From positions 2,790,001-2,854,000 of the forward strand of contig JASSKH010000031.1 in the NCBI GenBank assembly GCA_031763025.1: DNA of 64,000 nt. The letters are read 5' to 3'. Every line of letters begins with the position of its first letter. Position 1 is the first letter of the stretch. Source of the stretch: Macrocystis pyrifera. Its lineage: Eukaryota; Sar; Phaeophyceae; Laminariales; Laminariaceae. Both the position numbers and the translations under genes were made by a program. Of this stretch, positions 52,914-63,821 are shown in pieces. The notes under the pieces were generated by a model, which saw only the letters and a program-made list of their open reading frames with translations, ran no database searches and had not been told where the DNA came from.

Positions 52914-54051
52914 TTCACACGTTGCTGGACTCAGCGTGGGGTGCACACTTGCGAGATACAGCACCTTGCATAGATGATAACCCATGCGATCGATGGTGGC
53001 AAGCAGCTACGAGTACGAAGCTCCTTAGCCTCAAGCATTGTGCTACGTACGGCGCTATGGCTTGGAGCGAACGACTTTGTTTTGTTCTCGAAATCACGAA
53101 TGGTTACGTTTCGGGTAAATTATGCGGCGAGATTCAAGGATATAGCGGCAGGCAGCGTATCCAAGTCTACAACGTCAAACGCCTCGGTGCTTGGGCTTGT
53201 GCTGCTGCCATCGACTGCTGCGACACGTAGCGCTCCTAGCTGCCGGGTGTACAGCTGCGATAGACGACAGTGGGCTCGCCGTTTTTTCCTGCCACGGCAT
53301 CCCGATGCATCTGGAGGTAAGTACCTACGCAACACTTTGGACGGAAATTGCGGGCTCACCATCCCCCACCGTCTTCGTAATCGCTCTGACCCTGGCGTGA
53401 GTATTTACATACAGGTATCACCCACGCGGAGAGTCACCGATCTTTATCCTTCATGAGTCCATACACCTCGCAATCCGTGCGATCGAGGTATCACACGCAG
53501 CTCACACACACTAGTTTAATATTAGTTTAGAACTGTTGTACAGTGAAAACCAAGATTTCAACCCAGCGTATGATTGTAGTTGCGGTATCCGGTGTATAAA
53601 AACCCAAGTTGCTATTCGGCGGGTGACGATGTTCTCAATTCTCATGTTTTTTTTTTTGTCCACAGCGGCATGCCAGTTTTGTCAGCACTGCTGCTGTACG
53701 TTGCTGTACGTAGGCGCGAAGTCTACCGTACGTATGTACCAGGTACGAGGTATATATGTATACCTAAGCAATGTATAGGAGTACGGCTACATAACGAGCG
53801 CAACAATAAGGATGATGTTCATGAGCCGAAGCATGCACGCATATTTCCGGCTCACGAAGGGGTCGCACGCACGGATCCCGGTATCCGGTTCCTTCACTCC
53901 CGTTACCTCCCGAAGTCACGCAACGAACCGTATGCATCGGAGGGCATCAGCGACGAGTGATGAAATCCAAAGAATACTAACTGGAGATTTTTTATACGAC
54001 GACATCGCATCATCTTGATTGAGGACGTGCCCCTGTTGGTACTATTAACTA

Positions 54052-54154
54052 CTACGGGGGACCATAGTAAATAGGACCAAATATTTTGTAAAAATAGGTA
54101 AATACATAGGTTTTTATGTATATCATAGGTCCTATTAACTATGGAACCCCGTAA
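54052..54154 (-). mobile_element. Family A MITE, TA flanks
   Basis: The core lost GTTA (ATATTTTGTAAAAATAGG); termini CTACGGGGG and CCCCGTAA. Confidence 0.84.
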
Positions 54155-55545
54155 TACCTACCTGGTACCAGCCTACAGTAAGTTGTCACGTGAAAAAAAA
54201 GTGGATACTGCTGTAGTGTTACGTATAAACCCAACAAACTGGCCTGACTATACACTCCAGGTATATGTGCTGTTGTTGACTACATATAGTGGGTAGGTAT
54301 GAGTGCTAAACAACCAGCCAGCTGGCCTACACGGTCACGCGACACGTGGCTGTTTAAAATTGCTTTGGACGGGGCTCCTCAAGCAACAGTCACATAGTTA
54401 ACCGCTTACCAGCGTACCAAGGTATACTCGACAAACCAAAACTAGAGGGCTAGCCATAGCAAACCGAGAGAGGGCCGGCGACACCCAGAAACCAATTTTG
54501 ACAACAAAAAAAGCGCGGGAAATCTCGCCCCTTTCCTCCATTGAGGGAGCTGTCTACACGCACCGAACAGATCATGACCCGCCAGACCTGCGGTAGATCG
54601 TGCCAGGTGCCAGGCATAGATCAGTGAGGTTGGGACGTAAGTTGATACCATGCACGTCCTACAGATCATAACGTGGAAACGTGCACATATCACACAGACA
54701 ACATCGTATTTTTCACCCAAAACCGAGTGCAGAACGTTGCTGCCAAGCCCGGGGCACGCGCATGCTAACATGACCACAACTCGGGTCAGATCACGAATGC
54801 ACATACCACAAACAGATCCTGCAAGTCCTGTGTAGCCCCGCGGAATATTGGCCTAAATGATGCATGCTTCGAGAGGAGTGGTACCCTTTATCCCTTGAGC
54901 GTCCTCATGTTAGGAACTGCATGTTCACCCGAAACTGTCTTTCAGACGCGACTTACGCTTAAGGCCCATTCTTATCGGAGAGATTTTTCCCCAGAATTTC
55001 CCAAGTTTGGAAATAAGTGAACATATGTATCAAGACACGGAGGCATTCTGTCACAACTTGTGAAATTCTCCAGAAGAAGCAAAAAAAAACAGTAAAGTTA
55101 TATTTCATAATTTTTGGAAAAAATATATACCAGGGAAATCTGGAAGATTAAAAAATTGCGCGAAAAAAAATATGGAAAGTATGGGAAAAAAAGGTCTCCG
55201 ATAAGAACGACCTCAACTTGCTCCGGCGAAGAGCCCATCATATGTAATTTATGCAACACTGATTGCGTACAGGGTTGTTCCGAAGTCGAAGTGCCCCCCG
55301 TCAGTCAAAAAGGTTTCGGTCCATAAAAGGTGCAGCAGTCCTATCGCAGCACGCGTTCAGATGCGGCGCAAATCCGTGAATTTGGCCTGCTTGTTCTGTT
55401 CATTGACCTGATGTTTCCGGCGTGTGGGAACACGCTTCCGCAAAAATGTTGACGGTTACGGTAGCCTTAGGGTGTGAGCTGGCTGCCTTTCTTTTCGTCC
55501 ATCCCGTACATTGTCTTCGCCCTTCTTTGTCCGGCTCCCTCCCTG

Positions 55546-55649
55546 CTACGGAGGACCATAGTAAATAGGACCTACGGTACACACAAAAACTATATATTTC
55601 ACCATTTTTACTAACAATATTTGGTCCTAGTTACTATGGTCCGCCGTAA
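55546..55649 (+). mobile_element. Family A MITE
   Basis: Left CTACGGAGGACC, right GGTCCGCCGTAA. Confidence 0.82.
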
Positions 55650-55689
55650 GAGTCGTATCTCAGATCCGGGGTCACATAGCACGCTCTCC

Positions 55690-55799
55690 CCACCCCAATC
55701 AATACGTCCCAGCATTGTAGGGATGCGAGGGTCTATGGTCAAACGACTACGGCCATGCATAATAATGGGTACACCGCCCCCCCCCCACACCCCCCCCCA
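55690..55799 (-). repeat. Family B fragment with C-tail
   Basis: CCCAGCATTGTAGGGATGCG through GGCCATGCATAATAATGG. Confidence 0.7.
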
Positions 55800-56009
55800 T
55801 CACTACGGTACGCGGCGTGCAGTTGTTTCGCTTGATGTTTTCAGCACCTTCTTCCCTTGTTAGCTTGTGTCGAACTGTCTACGTGTGAGTCGACGGCTGC
55901 GTTATTATTTGGCAAGGTGACGCGGTAAATTGAATGCGATACTTTACGGAGTTCTGCGTCTTGAGCATCTACAACCGGCACGTTAGAACGTGGCTAGCTC
56001 GGCTTACGT

Positions 56010-56720
56010 TTTTTTAATGAAGGCAGTTGGTTGGATTACTCCGCCGCCCTACGAATAAACCAAACCAGGTTGTAGTTGGCTTACTCCACCACTTACCGAA
56101 GAACTAGACCAGATAGTAATTGGCTTACTTCACCACCCAAGAAATAACTATACCAGGTAGTTGACTTACTTCGCCAATCAACTAAGAACTATACCAGGTA
56201 GTAGTTGGATTACTTTTTCGTCACTCAAGTAATGCCTTCCCAGGTAGTTGGCTTTCTTCGCCTCTCAACTAATAACTAGACCACTTAGTTGCCTCACCTC
56301 GTCACCCGACCAGTGCTTACTAAGTAGTTGGCTTACATCGCCACTCAACTCATAACTAGACAGGGTGGTCGAATCACTTCGCCACCCAACAAATAAGTAG
56401 TTGGCTCACTTCGCCACCCAACCAATAAAAACTACCAGGTTGGTAATTGGCTTACTTCGCCACACAAATAGTAACTAGACCAGGTAGTAGTTGGCTGACC
56501 TCGCCACTCAATTAGTAATATCTGAAAGTTCGCCACACAGCTATTAATAGTAACTAGACCAGGTAATAGTTGGCTTAAATCGCCACCCAACCAAATATAG
56601 TACACTACTGCTGTAGGTAGTAGTTGATTTACTTCGCCACCCAACAAATAACTACTGAGTTTTTGACTTGCATTGCCATCCAATAACCAGCCGTGAAAGT
56701 TGGCTTACTTCTCCGGCCAA
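56010..56720. repeat. Satellite, about 45-60-bp units
   Basis: About 14 units of TAGTTGGCTTACTTCGCCAC, CCAACCAATAACTAGACCAG and GTAG. The GTTGGC...CGCCA...CCAACTA theme resembles the TTC27 intron satellite in reverse orientation, but unit length differs. Confidence 0.83.
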
Positions 56721-57057
56721 CCAACAACTAGACGTGAAGTCCAGACACCTCACAGCAGTCGTGTTGACACTCCACACTCCTAATTTCCACGTTATCTATG
56801 GAATTGTGTAGTGGGCACGGCTTGCAACGTTCAGTGTTTTCTCAAAAGCCGGTTGCTGGTTGACTTACCACTACTATGGAGCTCCTCAAGTGTAGGAACC
56901 TTTTATAAAAATGCTACCGTAGCACGGGTCCCGCCCTAACCTACCCCACGACCTCTTGCTCTACCTACCGTACCCGTGTGCCGTGTACGGTATCGTACAG
57001 TACAGTACCGTACTGTGTACCGTACCGTACCGTACAGTACAGCACAGTAAACTACAG

Positions 57058-57210
57058 TACCCTACCCTACCCTACTCTAACCCTACCCTACCTATCCCTA
57101 CCCTACCCTAACCCTACCCTAACCCTACCCTACCCTAACCCTACCCTACCCTACCCTAATCCTACCCTAATCCTACCCAACCCTAACCCTACACGACCCT
57201 ACACGACCCC
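57058..57210. repeat. CCCTA/CCCTAA telomere-like run
   Basis: Irregular ACCCTACCCTAACCCTACCC units just upstream of TMEM231. The mixture of CCCTA and CCCTAA is not a clean telomere repeat. Confidence 0.8.
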
Positions 57211-57285
57211 GAAATACGTGTTTTCCTACCCGCCGTACCGTACCGTACTGCCGTACCTGTCTGCCACCACCGCTGCGTGTGTCAG

Positions 57286-57409
57286 GTGTACAAGGAGCCC
57301 CTGTGTCGGCGGTACTACGCCACGCCGTGCTCGTTCGCCGGGATATACTGCGCCGGGGCTTTGATCACCTTGCTGCTGACGCCTTTCTTCATGGCCTACG
57401 AGCCCTACA
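57286..57409 (+). CDS. TMEM231: TMEM231 exon (first membrane segment)
   Basis: The acceptor GTGTCAG and donor TACA|GTGAGA bound an exon starting in phase 0 and ending in phase 1. VYKEPLCRRYYATPC then SFAGIYCAGALITLLLTPFF matches the conserved N-terminus (family pattern P-x-x-x-x-Y-R-A-x-x-C then a membrane helix). About five residues with the initiator Met are missing. Confidence 0.88.
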
Positions 57410-60400
57410 GTGAGAGCACCTGTCTATTACGGGGGTCCATAGTTAACGGGACCAAATTTTGTTAGTAAAAGTAGGCAAATGTATAGGTTTTTATGTACAC
57501 CATAGGTCCTGTTAACTATGGACCCTAGTAATAGTACAACACGAGTTCAGGAGGGCACCTATTCAGGACAACATGCGCACTACCTCTGTAGCATTTAATC
57601 CTGTTTGTTTTCGTAGATTTAGGTCACCAGGCACCGTGCGAAGACATCAGAGGGGAAAATTGTCGGAAAGAAAATGACTTGGTGACGGCTGTTCCGTGTC
57701 GATCTGAAGGGAGCGTCACGTTTTAAGTCTTGTTGATCTAAAGGGTGCGTCACGTTTCAAGTCCAGAATAGTACTGGTACCTGGTGCTATCCTTCAGTCA
57801 GTACATGCAGCAGCCTACTGCAACAACGACGGTACCCGTGCAATCAGTACATACAGTAGCCTACTGCAACAACGACAGTACCCGTGTTGTCGTGGATGTC
57901 CATCGTCCTTGTACCTGGTACGGCCCTCCAGTCAGTACAGTAGCCTACTGCAACACCATCAACGACAACAACAACAACAACAACCTCAACAACAACAACA
58001 ACAACAGCAGCAGCAGTACTCGTGCTGTCGTTCCCGCCCTTTTTTTTGCTGCTTGCAAACCAATCGGCGGCGGCGGCGGTGGCGCAGAATTCTGGCTGAA
58101 AACGGACACGTACCTCGAGCAACCGGAGGTAACGTACACCAAGCAACTCTTGTTCCTGGCAGAGGGTTTCAAGGAGGGAGAGGCGTTCAGCGCCTCGTTC
58201 GCCACTCTTGCCGGGCTGAATGGGCTCAACCACGCCGGCCTGCGCGCGGCAGTGGTCAAGGTGAGATATAATTGAGACTGAAAAAACACCAGGTACATAT
58301 GTATTATGTGATGGTCGGCGAGAATCGGGATCTCGCATATATTTTGCCGGGTAGGAGAGACTCTTCAGCGCTGACTGAGTACTAGCCCCGGGGGGTGAAC
58401 GAGAATAGCAATGTTCCCCAACAACTATTTATACCCATGTGCGAGGCCCAGCCAGGGGGGAGGCGGGGGGAGGAGGTGTACTCATTATCATGCATGGCCG
58501 TATTCGTACAGCTATAGACCCCCGCATCCGTACAATGCCGGGACGGAGCACGTCGGGCTTTCACCGACCAGGCATGAACATTGCTTGCACCAAGCGCGAA
58601 GCGCCGTGTGGTGTTGAGCGAGGTCGCATAAAGGGTGAGCTGCATCCTACTAAGAACCGCTTTTTGAGGCGGATTTTCTTGCATATGAGGGAAACCGAAA
58701 CAAAAAGGATACCTACAGCAGTACCGCTCTGGTCGGAAATAGAAGGAACATCTAGTATTGAATATAAATACCAATAGTTCCTTACATTTTCGTACACAGT
58801 GGTATGCATTTTATTTTTTTATGACGTTTGCCCTCCGGCTGAGTGCAGCATGTGTCCATCGCCAAAACCAAAACGACGAAGCAGCAGAATACAACTACAT
58901 GTCACTATGTTTTTGCTTTGGGTGAACACGCTTAGTAGGTCCAAGGATGGTCAGTGGTCCTTCCCTCTCTCCCCGTTAGCGAGAGGAGGCATAGTGTGTG
59001 TGTTCTTCACATTAAACCGTTCTTCTACTCGTCGACATCCAGCAAGCCCAGTGTCCGTGCTGATTCTTCACCCTAGAAAGATACGAGCTCTGGGGTCACA
59101 AACTACGACACAGAGATAACACACCGTAATGCATTAATAGCCTACGCAATACCATGCCTTCGCACTAGGTGCGGCCGACACAACATACATACATACGCCA
59201 GCAACCAAAATACACCATAAAGAAAGAGAAACAACGAAGAAACCAAACCGAAAAGAAATGGAGAAGAATCCTTAATAAATATATAAAAATGGGAAGCCAA
59301 GCTCAGACACATACTTACCCCGAGCATGAGCCAAAAGGGACGTGCAAGGGGGAAGAAACGGGAAGGAAAAAGGGAATATGCATCCCGGAGAACACTTGAC
59401 TAAGTAAAAAGAGAAAGAATGATTGGGCCAAAATACGCTCGTCACCCACCCACTACGTAGTACTTCTTTCATAAGGATAAGAAGGGGAAAATATAGGAAA
59501 AAGTTAAGTCATGGAAAAAAATCAAAGCACCAAGCCAATACATACCGAACGGTCGCAGCAGTTGGCGGTACGAGTAGCAAAGAAAAGTCCAACCTATTAG
59601 TCGGCCTGGTACCTTGCTACCCTATCTGCGGTCTCTCTGCTACTCTCTTCTACCGCGGTTTCCCTTCTACTCCTCCCGTTCCCCCCTTGCCCCCATACAC
59701 TTGTTCGGTGTTCTTCTGCCCCTCTTGATGTTACCCCTCCCCCCGTTCCCTCTATCACTACCAGCAGCGGATGCACGGCGCTGTCTACTCAGCTTTGCCT
59801 CAGCCTCGTGCCACCTGCCCATGAATCGTTCAGCTGCTTCGAGGATTCCCCGGTACCACTTTCCCGTCTGTTTTGCTGCAGTGGGCCACAGTGCGGTCCC
59901 AACTCCAAAGACTAAGGGGGAGTCTTCCGTTGATCTCTCGGTGGCTTTGAACACTCTAAGGCCCTCAGCAATGGCCCGCCGGCTCGTACCATATGCATTT
60001 TTTAAGACATTCGCTTGCTTGGGGGTCACAATCACTATCCTCGACCCGAGACCGACTCTACTGCTTTACACCTTGTATCGAGCTATTAATAGTTCATTGA
60101 CACTACCTGGGACCCCGTGGAGCACGGGCTGCTTGTGTTGGTGCCCTTGCTGCTCCCGCCTCCGCCAGCTGTCGCAACTCCACCTCGTAAAGTGCTTGGT
60201 AATGGATGTGGCTCAGACATGCTCAGCTGCAGGTCTCACCTTTTTTATGGGCGAGCGGGGCATTTTCTGGGGATTCGGTGCTATGCCGGTGTTCCACGTA
60301 GTGAGAGAGTGAGGCCTTTGTCACAAGGGCGCTTTCTTTTCTTCGTCGCCCTGGAACGGGGTTTCCCCTCGGTGCCCTCGGTGCCCTCGTACATCGTGAA

Positions 60401-63300
60401 CTATCCACGTTAAACCGTCGTAACCGACCACAGCAAAACCGCACGAGTTATACAGTACACGACACCTCAAACCGATTAGACGCGCAACTTGTTGATCATG
60501 AGGGATAACCTCGTATATGGTATGGCAGGGTATGGTGAGGTATGGTATGGTACGGTACGGTATGGTATGATATGGTATGGTATGGTACGGTATGGTATGG
60601 TATGGTATTTTATGGTATGGTATGGTATGGTATTTTATAATATGGTATGGTATGGTATTTTATAGTATGGTATGGTATGGTATTTTATAGTATGGTATGG
60701 TATGGTATTTTATAGTATGGTATGGTATGGTATTTTATAGTATGGTATGGTATGATAGGGCTCGTAGCAGGATGCAGCTCACCTCTCAACGCGACTCGCC
60801 GGACACCTCATGGCGCTTCGCGCTTGGTTCAAGCAATGTTCATGCCTGGTCCGTAAAAACCCGACATGCTCCGGCCCGGCAATGCAGAGATGCGAGGGTC
60901 TATGGTCGTACGACTACGGCCATGCATGATAATGAGTACCCCCGCCCCCCGCCCCCCCGCCCCCCCCCCGCGTCTCGAAAGGTATGCGTGATCAATGATC
61001 GAACGAATAAGGCAAGCAACAAAATGAGTATAACCCCCCTCCAACCCGCCCCCCCCCCCCCGCCGCAACGCAAAACGTGTGTACGTGAAGTCATTCCCAG
61101 CAGACACTAACAGGGACGGGCTGACGGACCGCCTGTTGCTGAACGCGCGGCTGCCGCTGGCGGAGGGGGAGCAAGTGCACTCCATCAAACTGCTCGCGTT
61201 TTTTCCGGACCCGCTTAAGGGTGAGCCAAGCGAAAAAAAAAAAAAAAAACGCATACCAGGTACTTGTATTGTGACAATAAAAGCGGTAAAATGTATGTAT
61301 GTATGCATGTATGTATGTATGTATGTATGTATGTATGTATGTATGTATACAGTAGTAGTGGTCCCCTTGTAGTTCCGGTATGCGCTACAATGGCCAACGA
61401 TACCGGCATTGTTCCGCACAGCAGTACCACGCTTGGTGAATCCCATACCTGGCATGCACTTTAGCGGGCAATCGGCACTACTCTGACCGCCATTACAGAG
61501 GCAAACCGGCACTGCTGTACATACGGAGTGTATATATGATAGAACAGCATTTACCCCTCTGGCCGGGACACATAAAAAAGGTGCAGCTCCCGTGTAATTG
61601 CAGGTACGTCCTGAGCTGTTCGGCTTCGCACGTAAAATCACTACGGTCGTAGGTATAGCAGGAGTTGTTGTAGATGTGTATGGCCTACATGGTACCAGAT
61701 GGGAACAAGCGCTACACACTTTGTCCGATGGCGCGTGGAATTATAATGTATACGAGCACCTCTTATTGTGGTATCCCCCCTCTGTTGATAGATGGCTATA
61801 TACGTTGCGACGCACCAACAGCAAGTCCGCACGTAGCCCCTCGGTTCGCTGTCAGGGACACCCGTCATCCGATTGTTGTAGTTCGTAGAAGACAGCAGCA
61901 AACAAAAGGGCACTCATCAGTACCTTCCTCCTCACCGCCCAGGGGGGCAAATTTGCTTTCAATCGGCATTCGACACTCGAGATTCGAACTTCGGCGTTCA
62001 AAAAAATGGGACTCGCGATGAATTTGTATTCGAGGTTCGAAGCCTGACAAGCCACAGCAGGCACTGAGTACTCGAGACTACCCCCCCCCCCCCCCCGTGT
62101 AGGATGCGAGGGTCTATGGTCATACGACTACGGCCATGCATGAGATCGAGCACATCTCTCCTATCGAGTACACCCCCCCCACACACGAACAGATGAACAC
62201 ATGTAATCCGCCCTCTAGCTTGAGGAGGGGGGACATGGCGGACTTACCGCCTTACACGATAATCGTTAACACGACAGTTTCACATCGGGGACAGACAGAT
62301 CATCGATTCCCGCTTGTCGTGATCCGCATCTTTCAGGGCGGATAAGAATCACGATCTGCATGATCTGCATGATCTGTAAGATCTACTGTGCAGTCCGTAG
62401 CTCACCATGTTGCCATGTGGGTGGGAGCCGTACTATCTGCATGATCTATCTACGGCAAGTAGGACAGTTTCATCCCCGGATCTGATCTGTTCTGTTCAGT
62501 TCTGTACGGTACTACGATTGTTACGGGGGTCCGTAGTTAACGGGACCAAATTTTGTTGGTAACAATAGGTAAATATATAGGTGTTTATGTATGCCATAGG
62601 TCCTGTTAACTATGGACCCCCGTAATAATACAACAATACGACAGAGTTCTTGGTTTTGATCTGTGATAACACCATCCTAGTCTAGGCTAGTAATCAGGAC
62701 CTAATATTCTTAATAAAAACGCTGTGATATACAGGTTTTCGTGCATATGATGGGTTCTGAACAGTATACCCCCCCCCCCCGCAATAGCGGCCAAGTATGA
62801 CCTATTACAGGGGGACGGACGTACAGTAGCAATCAGGACCAAAAATGCTTAGTAAAAACACCGTAATATACGAGTTTTTTGTGTACATAATGGGTCCTAA
62901 TTACTGTGAATATGCCCCCCCTGCAATATTACGGGGGGACCATAGTTAAACAGGACCTACGTTACGCACAAAAACCTATATATTTCGCTATCGTTACTGA
63001 CCATATTTGGTCCTATTTACTATGGCCCCCCGTAATATGATCCACTACAGTTAGATCCTGGCCTACCCGACTAGTGAACGATAGCGTACCTGGCATATCG
63101 TATAATACTACTACGTGGGCACGTGTAGACTTACTGCGTTCTTCCTCGTTTTTTTTCGTTTTCGTTTTCTCAGGACCGAGCGAAGGTAGAGATGGACACG
63201 ATCGCGTACGTCGAGCACGGGGGTGCGCTGCCCGGAGTGTCCGTGGAGGTGGACGGCGACCTGAGCTTGAGGCAGACCTCGCCGCTCAGCGTTTACGGGG
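57286..63300 (+). CDS. TMEM231: TMEM231-like ciliary transition-zone protein, 5' and middle exons
   Basis: Exons 57286-57409, 58088-58260, 61091-61219 and 63174-63300 align without internal gaps to the first 60% of animal TMEM231: a first membrane segment (GALITLLLTPFFMAY), FWLKTDTYLEQPEVTY, DTNRDGLTDRLLLNARLPL, and VDGDLSLRQTSPLSVYGG. TMEM231 is a two-pass protein of the MKS/B9 complex in the transition zone at the base of cilia; here it would act at the flagellum of motile cells. The second membrane segment and C-terminus lie beyond the window. A short upstream exon with the start codon is expected but not identified. The third junction needs inspection because the donor carries an extra G. 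Confidence 0.9.
57427..57531 (-). mobile_element. Family A MITE in TMEM231 intron
   Basis: TA flanks; begins 18 bp after the exon donor, so it is close to the 5' splice site. Right end GACCCTAGTAA. Confidence 0.87.
57795..57978. repeat. CAGTACAGTAGCCTACTGCAACA minisatellite
   Basis: Three units of about 50 bp in the TMEM231 intron, followed by a CAA/CAG run (57965-58020). Confidence 0.78.
58088..58260 (+). CDS. TMEM231: TMEM231 exon
   Basis: The acceptor GGCGCAG completes a Lys codon (A|AA) and gives KFWLKTDTYLEQPEV, then QLLFLAEGFKEGEAFSASFA and LNHAGLRAAVVK before the donor AAG|GTGAGA. Human TMEM231 has FWLKRSSYEEQP at the same distance. The upstream CAA/CAG repeat at 57965-58020 is intronic on this model. 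Confidence 0.9.
58455..58690 (+). repeat. Family B copy in TMEM231 intron, G cap facing the exon
   Basis: Short G-rich cap, GTACTCATTATCATGCATGG and the body to GGCGGATTTTCTTGCATATG. It lies about 190 bp after the donor at 58261. Confidence 0.75.
59667..60060 (-). CDS. Unassigned coding-like frame in TMEM231 intron
   Basis: The - strand frame carries IVTPKQANVLKNAYGTSRRA, then RSTEDSPLVFGVGTALWP and GKWYRGILEAAERFMGRWHE. It has ordinary amino-acid composition, unlike the repeat-driven frames around it. An upstream frame starting at ATG 60220 (MSEPHPLPSTLRGG) could be a first exon with donor CAG|GTAGTG, but phases do not agree. It could be a transposon remnant, a nested gene or chance. Confidence 0.25.
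60515..60757. repeat. GGTAT minisatellite
   Basis: About 48 five-bp units, later organised as a higher-order GTATGGTATGGTATTTTATA repeat, in a TMEM231 intron. Confidence 0.92.
60760..61064 (-). repeat. Family B modules 1 and 2 before TMEM231 exon 61091
   Basis: Module 1 (60765-60969), then module 2 (CGTCTCGAAAGGTATGCGTG to CAAAATGAGTATAA) with a C tail ending about 27 bp before the acceptor. Confidence 0.77.
61091..61219 (+). CDS. TMEM231: TMEM231 exon
   Basis: 43 codons after GTGAAG: SFPADTNRDGLTDRLLLNAR and LPLAEGEQVHSIKLLAFFPD. The NRDGxTD motif is conserved. The exon should end at AAG (61219) to keep frame with the next exon, but the sequence reads AAGGGTGAG, giving either a GG-starting intron or a one-base frame excess. 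A family B copy lies upstream with its C-tail ending about 27 bp before the acceptor. Confidence 0.87.
61290..61350. repeat. (ATGT)n microsatellite
   Basis: About 14 units in the intron following TMEM231 exon 61091-61219; the same motif as the ACAT run at 1507 on the other strand. Confidence 0.92.
62078..62182 (-). repeat. Family B fragment with C-tails
   Basis: GGATGCGAGGGTCTATGGTC to TCGAGTACACCCCC, with a C run on each side. The doubled TCTCTCCTATCGAGTACA end matches the copies at 10280-10330 and 19900-19925. Confidence 0.73.
62521..62625 (-). mobile_element. Family A MITE
   Basis: Intact termini, right TA present, left base pair TG. Confidence 0.87.
62805..62936 (-). mobile_element. Family A-related 132-bp element, TTACAGGGGG ends
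   Basis: TA flanks; termini TTACAGGGGG and CCCCCCTGCAA differ from family A, and the core reads CAGGACC...GGGTCCTAATTACTG. A further degraded relative lies at 62688-62786, and a similar core at 45478-45556. Confidence 0.65.
62939..63035 (+). mobile_element. Family A MITE
   Basis: Starts two bases after the previous element, sharing one TA between them. Confidence 0.82.
63174..63300 (+). CDS. TMEM231: TMEM231 exon (last in window)
   Basis: After TTCTCAG: DRAKVEMDTIAYVEHGGALP, then GVSVEVDGDLSLRQTSPLSV and YGG. It aligns to the family's [20 protein letters not shown]...VNGDLRLQQKQPLS with equal length. The donor GGGG|GTCAGT is weak; GTGAGC four bases later is the alternative. Confidence 0.87.
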
Positions 63301-63717
63301 GTCAGTGAGCTCACCTGGGGAGCGTGCTTACCTACGGTTGGGGGTCAGATGTTTTTCAATGGGCTCCGGTCCTGTTTTTTGGTGGAGGAAAATTACTTAG
63401 AATTTGACTGGTTTATCCACAAAACGAAGCATTTTTTTTTTTTTTTGTCGTACTTTTTTTTTTTTTTTCGAGGCACCTTATCAAAATAGCACGCGAAAAC
63501 AAAAACCGAACTTGACCGAAACATTGTAGGCTTGACTAACCCTCACCCCTACGGTGACAACAAGTACGAGGGTAGATCGATCGGCATGTTCCGAGGTCTA
63601 TCGGCGAAGGCCGCATGTCGTGTGATAAAATTGACAACCCAAGATGACACATCCACCCCCTGGGACGACGCAAAGCATGGAGGGCAGGCACCGTATCTGT
63701 CGTATGATGAAAACTAT

Positions 63718-63821
63718 TTACGGGGGACCGTAGTAAATAGGACCTACGGTTGACACAAAAACATATACATTTACGTATTTTTACCAACAATATTCGGTCC
63801 TATTTACCATGGTCCCCCGTA
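63718..63821 (+). mobile_element. Family A MITE
   Basis: Left end follows TAT; right terminus ACCATGGTCCCCCGTA. Confidence 0.84.

Larger units (their letters stand above)
52153..57285. other. Divergent intergenic region between the Spherulin-4 and TMEM231 genes
   Basis: Contains candidate promoter elements at 52868-52913, two MITEs, a family B fragment, a satellite (56010-56720), a GTACC run (56985-57060) and a CCCTA run (57058-57210). I cannot place either transcription start, and the first TMEM231 exon remains to be found here. Short frames at 52576-53456 show no family resemblance. Confidence 0.6.

Noticed and set aside
60968-60999. Long G/C tracts considered as vector or adapter contamination
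   Set aside because: They sit at a fixed place in a dispersed repeat and vary in length between copies, so they are genuine element ends, although lengths may be misassembled.
61604-61888. Possible TMEM231 exon after TTGCAG at 61603
   Set aside because: The flanking exons already align gap-free to the family without it, and its frames hit stops or show no similarity.
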